Positions 6,269-8,123 of a DNA stretch of 8,123 bases are shown here, in pieces. Positions within the stretch are counted from its first letter, which is position 1. Each line of letters starts with the position of its first letter. The stretch spans positions 1 to 8,123 of the forward strand of contig CAYWTM010000136.1 in NCBI GenBank assembly GCA_964460185.1. Direction: 5' to 3'. The position numbers and the translations under genes were made by a program. The stretch is from JAVJPJ01 sp040217295 (GTDB taxonomy: Bacteria > Pseudomonadota > Alphaproteobacteria > Rhodobacterales > Rhodobacteraceae). The notes under the pieces were generated by a model, which ran no database searches, was not told the DNA's origin, and saw nothing but the letters and a program-made list of their open reading frames with translations.

Positions 6269-7732
6269 TCAGCTCCCCATCCGGCTTTCAAGACGGGCGA
6301 CGACCTGCGCCGGCACCAGGTCCTGGTTCAACTGGTTCAACAACCGTTCCCTCACATCCGCGGGAATGAAGGTGTTGGTTTCGACAAACGCGATCAGCCG
6401 GGCGCGGCGGTCCGGATCCAGTTCGATATCGGCGGGGTCCTCGGCAGCCACTTCCCCGGCCCCCGCGTCGCGGACGGGATTGATGCGAATACCGGCGCCC
6501 AGAACGGGCGTGCGGGCCAGAACGACCTCGCGGCCGTCAACGCCGCGTGCGCGGATCAGGACCTCGTCGCCCTGACGCCGCAACAGCGTCGCATCCACCG
6601 CCTCAAGCCGGTTTTCGTCATCCAGAACCAGGATCTGGCCATCCGAGCCATAGGCCGTGGCGGGCAGGCGCGCGACATCGTCCAGTGCAGGTTCGATGAC
6701 CTCGACCCGCACGAAATCGCCCACGCGCAGGCCGCGCGGCGTATCGATGCGCGCAAACAGCAAACGGCCCGATTGACCCTCCTCCACCGCGCCGCTTTCG
6801 CGGGTCAGGACCGCATCGGCGACAAGGTCCAGGCCAAAGACATCCAGGATCACGTTCACCGGTGTTTCGGGCAGCCGGTCATTGGTCCCCAAAAGCTGCG
6901 CGTACTGCGCGGTCGATACCCGAAACGCGACCTCGAGCGCGTCCGGGTCGATCAGGCGCGCGACCTGTTCGTTGCGGTTGACCAGGCGGCCCGCGACCAC
7001 GTCCACATCCGACAAGACCCCATTGAAACTTGCCCGCAACTCGGTCCGCGCCAGCATCCGTTCGGCTTCGGCCAAAGTGATGCGGCGGCGTTCCAGCGCG
7101 GTTTCGGCCTGCGCCACCTGCGCCTCGGCCTGTGCAAGGGCCTGCCGGCGCGACAGAACGGCCTGCGACGCGGTGGCGGCGGCCAATTCGGCGGTTTCGA
7201 CCGCGGCGGCGCTTCCCACACCCCGTTGGGCCAGATCCTGTTGACGCGTCAGCGCGCGCTGGCGCAACTCGGCCTGCACCTGAGCCGCGGCGACATCTTC
7301 GCCGGCCAGATCCAGCGCACGCAGGGATTCGGCCAGATCGTTTTCGGCCTCGCGCAGATCCGTTGCGGCGGTATCCAGGGCCGATTGCATCTCGGCGGGG
7401 TCGATCCGCATCAACAACTGCCCGGCCTGCACCGCGCCGCCATCCTCGAATCCTTCGGCCAGTTCCAGAACGGTTCCCTCGGCCGGGGCGCGAAGTTCCA
7501 GCGTGCGGCGCGACCGGATTTCGCCGAATGCGGTCAAAACAGGCGTTTCCTGCCCGAAGGTCAAAGCCGCGACATCCGCCGAAAACACCCGTTCACGGGC
7601 GGGCCGGGACGCGGTTTCCTCGGACCAGCGATCTTGCAGCGCGCCGTAGATCGTCACCCCGGCCAAGGCCAGGCCGCCCAATGTCAGGGCAAACAGGAAA
7701 AGGCCCACAAGGGCGCGGCTGAAAAATCGCAT
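6269..7732 (-). CDS. RND efflux periplasmic adaptor subunit (membrane fusion protein, HlyD/AcrA type)
   Basis: A 487-residue adaptor that should link the RND permease to an outer-membrane channel. An N-terminal membrane anchor or uncleaved signal lies at ~8-30, with no lipobox cysteine. Two half-lipoyl motifs flank a long hairpin: LELRAPAEGTVLEL at ~78-91 and LRASFNGVLSDVDVVAGRLV at ~232-251. Between them, residues ~113-228 are an Ala/Glu/Gln/Arg-rich coiled coil. The beta-barrel (~262-345) and membrane-proximal domain (~350-420) follow, with the typical RVGDFVRVEV at 336-345. It is longer than the usual 370-400 residues because of an acidic linker (~423-440) and a helical C-terminal tail (~441-487). 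The start at 7732 has GAAGG about 10 nt upstream. It is the first gene of a two-gene operon; no outer-membrane factor gene is present nearby. Confidence 0.94.
   Translation of the reverse strand: MRFFSRALVGLFLFALTLGGLALAGVTIYGALQDRWSEETASRPARERVFSADVAALTFGQETPVLTAFGEIRSRRTLELRAPAEGTVLELAEGFEDGGAVQAGQLLMRIDPAEMQSALDTAATDLREAENDLAESLRALDLAGEDVAAAQVQAELRQRALTRQQDLAQRGVGSAAAVETAELAAATASQAVLSRRQALAQAEAQVAQAETALERRRITLAEAERMLARTELRASFNGVLSDVDVVAGRLVNRNEQVARLIDPDALEVAFRVSTAQYAQLLGTNDRLPETPVNVILDVFGLDLVADAVLTRESGAVEEGQSGRLLFARIDTPRGLRVGDFVRVEVIEPALDDVARLPATAYGSDGQILVLDDENRLEAVDATLLRRQGDEVLIRARGVDGREVVLARTPVLGAGIRINPVRDAGAGEVAAEDPADIELDPDRRARLIAFVETNTFIPADVRERLLNQLNQDLVPAQVVARLESRMGS
6273..6278 (-). 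promoter_or_regulatory. Ribosome binding site of the RND permease inside the adaptor 3' end
   Basis: GGGGAG on the minus strand, 9 nt before the permease ATG at 6263, lies just before the adaptor's TGA stop (6269-6271). The placement supports translational coupling and a bicistronic adaptor-permease message. Confidence 0.7.
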
Positions 7733-7818
7733 GTGTCAGGTGCCTTCGAATACTGGCTGGCAATTAAGGTAGGTTGGCGCGGGCAGAGGTCCAAGCCGAT
7801 GTTACACGCACCGCACGG
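7733..7818 (-). promoter_or_regulatory. Upstream region and candidate promoter of the efflux operon
   Basis: An 86-bp gap between the moaB stop and the adaptor start. On the minus strand, TTGGAC (7794-7789) and TACCTT (7771-7766) are separated by exactly 17 bp, a weak sigma-70-like pair that would give a leader of about 30 nt before the ATG at 7732. The plus-strand decamer GTAGGTTGGC at 7769-7778 overlaps the -10 and differs at one base from GTAGGTCGGC in the TetR operator region at 581-590. No hairpin with a T-run that would terminate moaB is visible, so readthrough from moaB is possible. Confidence 0.4.
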
Positions 7819-8123
7819 CTATTTCCGTCGCTTGTGTTCGTCCAGCCGGGGCAGGATTTCCACGAAATTGCAGGGTCGGTGCCGATAATCGAGCTGGTAT
7901 CGCAGAATCTCGTCCCATGCATCCTTGCACGCGCCCGATGATCCGGGAAGCGCGAACAGATACGTGCCGTTGGCCACCCCGCCCGTTGCACGCGACTGCA
8001 CGGCGGATGTGCCGATCTTGTTCATCGACACGAGGGTGAACACGGTGCCGAACGCCTCGATTTCCTTTTCATAGACATCGCGGTGCGCCTCGACCGTGAC
8101 ATCGCGGCCGGTCAGGCCGGTGC
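7819..8123 (-). CDS. moaB: Molybdenum cofactor biosynthesis protein B (MoaB), C-terminal part
   Basis: The gene runs off the right edge of the window; the last 100 residues are present, a little over half of the usual ~170-180. Reading in from the edge: TGLTGRDVTVEAHRDVYEKE, then the conserved MNKIGTSAVQSRATGGVANG, YLFALPGSSGACKDAWDEIL, and the C-terminal HRPCNFVEILPRL typical of MoaB. MoaB/MogA proteins are trimeric cytosolic enzymes of molybdopterin cofactor synthesis; MogA-type members adenylate molybdopterin before molybdenum insertion, and MoaB takes that role where MogA is absent. The GTG at 8043 is an internal valine and not a start, because the conserved MoaB sequence continues unbroken upstream of it. 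It lies 86 bp upstream of the efflux operon on the same strand, with no functional link evident. Confidence 0.92.
   Translation of the reverse strand, partial: TGLTGRDVTVEAHRDVYEKEIEAFGTVFTLVSMNKIGTSAVQSRATGGVANGTYLFALPGSSGACKDAWDEILRYQLDYRHRPCNFVEILPRLDEHKRRK

Noticed and set aside
6773..7888. Open frame on the plus strand (371 codons) antisense to the adaptor and running into moaB
   Set aside because: Shadow of the adaptor coding sequence; Gln/His/Arg-rich with no family motif, and it overlaps the moaB end as well.
7819..8043. A short complete 74-residue gene starting at GTG 8043
   Set aside because: The reading frame continues upstream to the window edge with conserved MoaB sequence, so this is the C-terminal part of moaB and not a separate small gene.

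Overview
The window looks like ordinary chromosomal sequence from a high-GC alphaproteobacterium, most probably of the Roseobacter/Rhodobacteraceae group. This rests on third-position GC bias strong enough to leave long open antisense frames, on the style of the YqgE/AlgH and DsbD-N-domain proteins, and on the MoaB and RND pump sequences. The assignment comes from memory of these families; no search was run. I see no mobile element, CRISPR array, rRNA or tRNA, and coding density is near complete, with no gap over about 100 bases between assigned genes.

Layout from left to right: a TetR/AcrR-type repressor (minus, 5-568) with a perfect 14-bp palindrome just upstream of its start codon; an NAD(P)-binding NmrA/SDR5-like oxidoreductase (minus, 633-1268) with a strong ribosome binding site; a YqgE/AlgH family protein (minus, start best placed at 1939, ending at 1331); a divergently transcribed exported protein consisting only of a DsbD alpha-like thiol domain (plus, 2035-2853); then, convergent with it, a two-gene tripartite-efflux operon read on the minus strand: a periplasmic adaptor (6269-7732) followed 5 bp later by an RND inner-membrane permease (2880-6263). 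At the right edge is the C-terminal part of moaB (minus, 7819 to beyond the window).

The adaptor and the permease should together form the inner-membrane and periplasmic part of an RND efflux pump. No TolC-like outer-membrane channel gene is present, so the channel must be encoded elsewhere. The substrate cannot be read from the sequence. The TetR-type repressor is likely autoregulated through its palindrome. A ten-base half-site almost identical to part of that operator overlaps a candidate promoter of the pump operon about 7 kb away, and a weaker version lies in front of the oxidoreductase gene, so a small regulon of repressor, oxidoreductase and pump is a testable but weakly supported idea.

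No clear previously undescribed system was found. The most noteworthy points are the extra C-terminal pair of predicted membrane helices on the permease, the C-terminal helical tail on the adaptor, the stand-alone DsbD alpha-like domain, and the repressor operator with its possible relatives.
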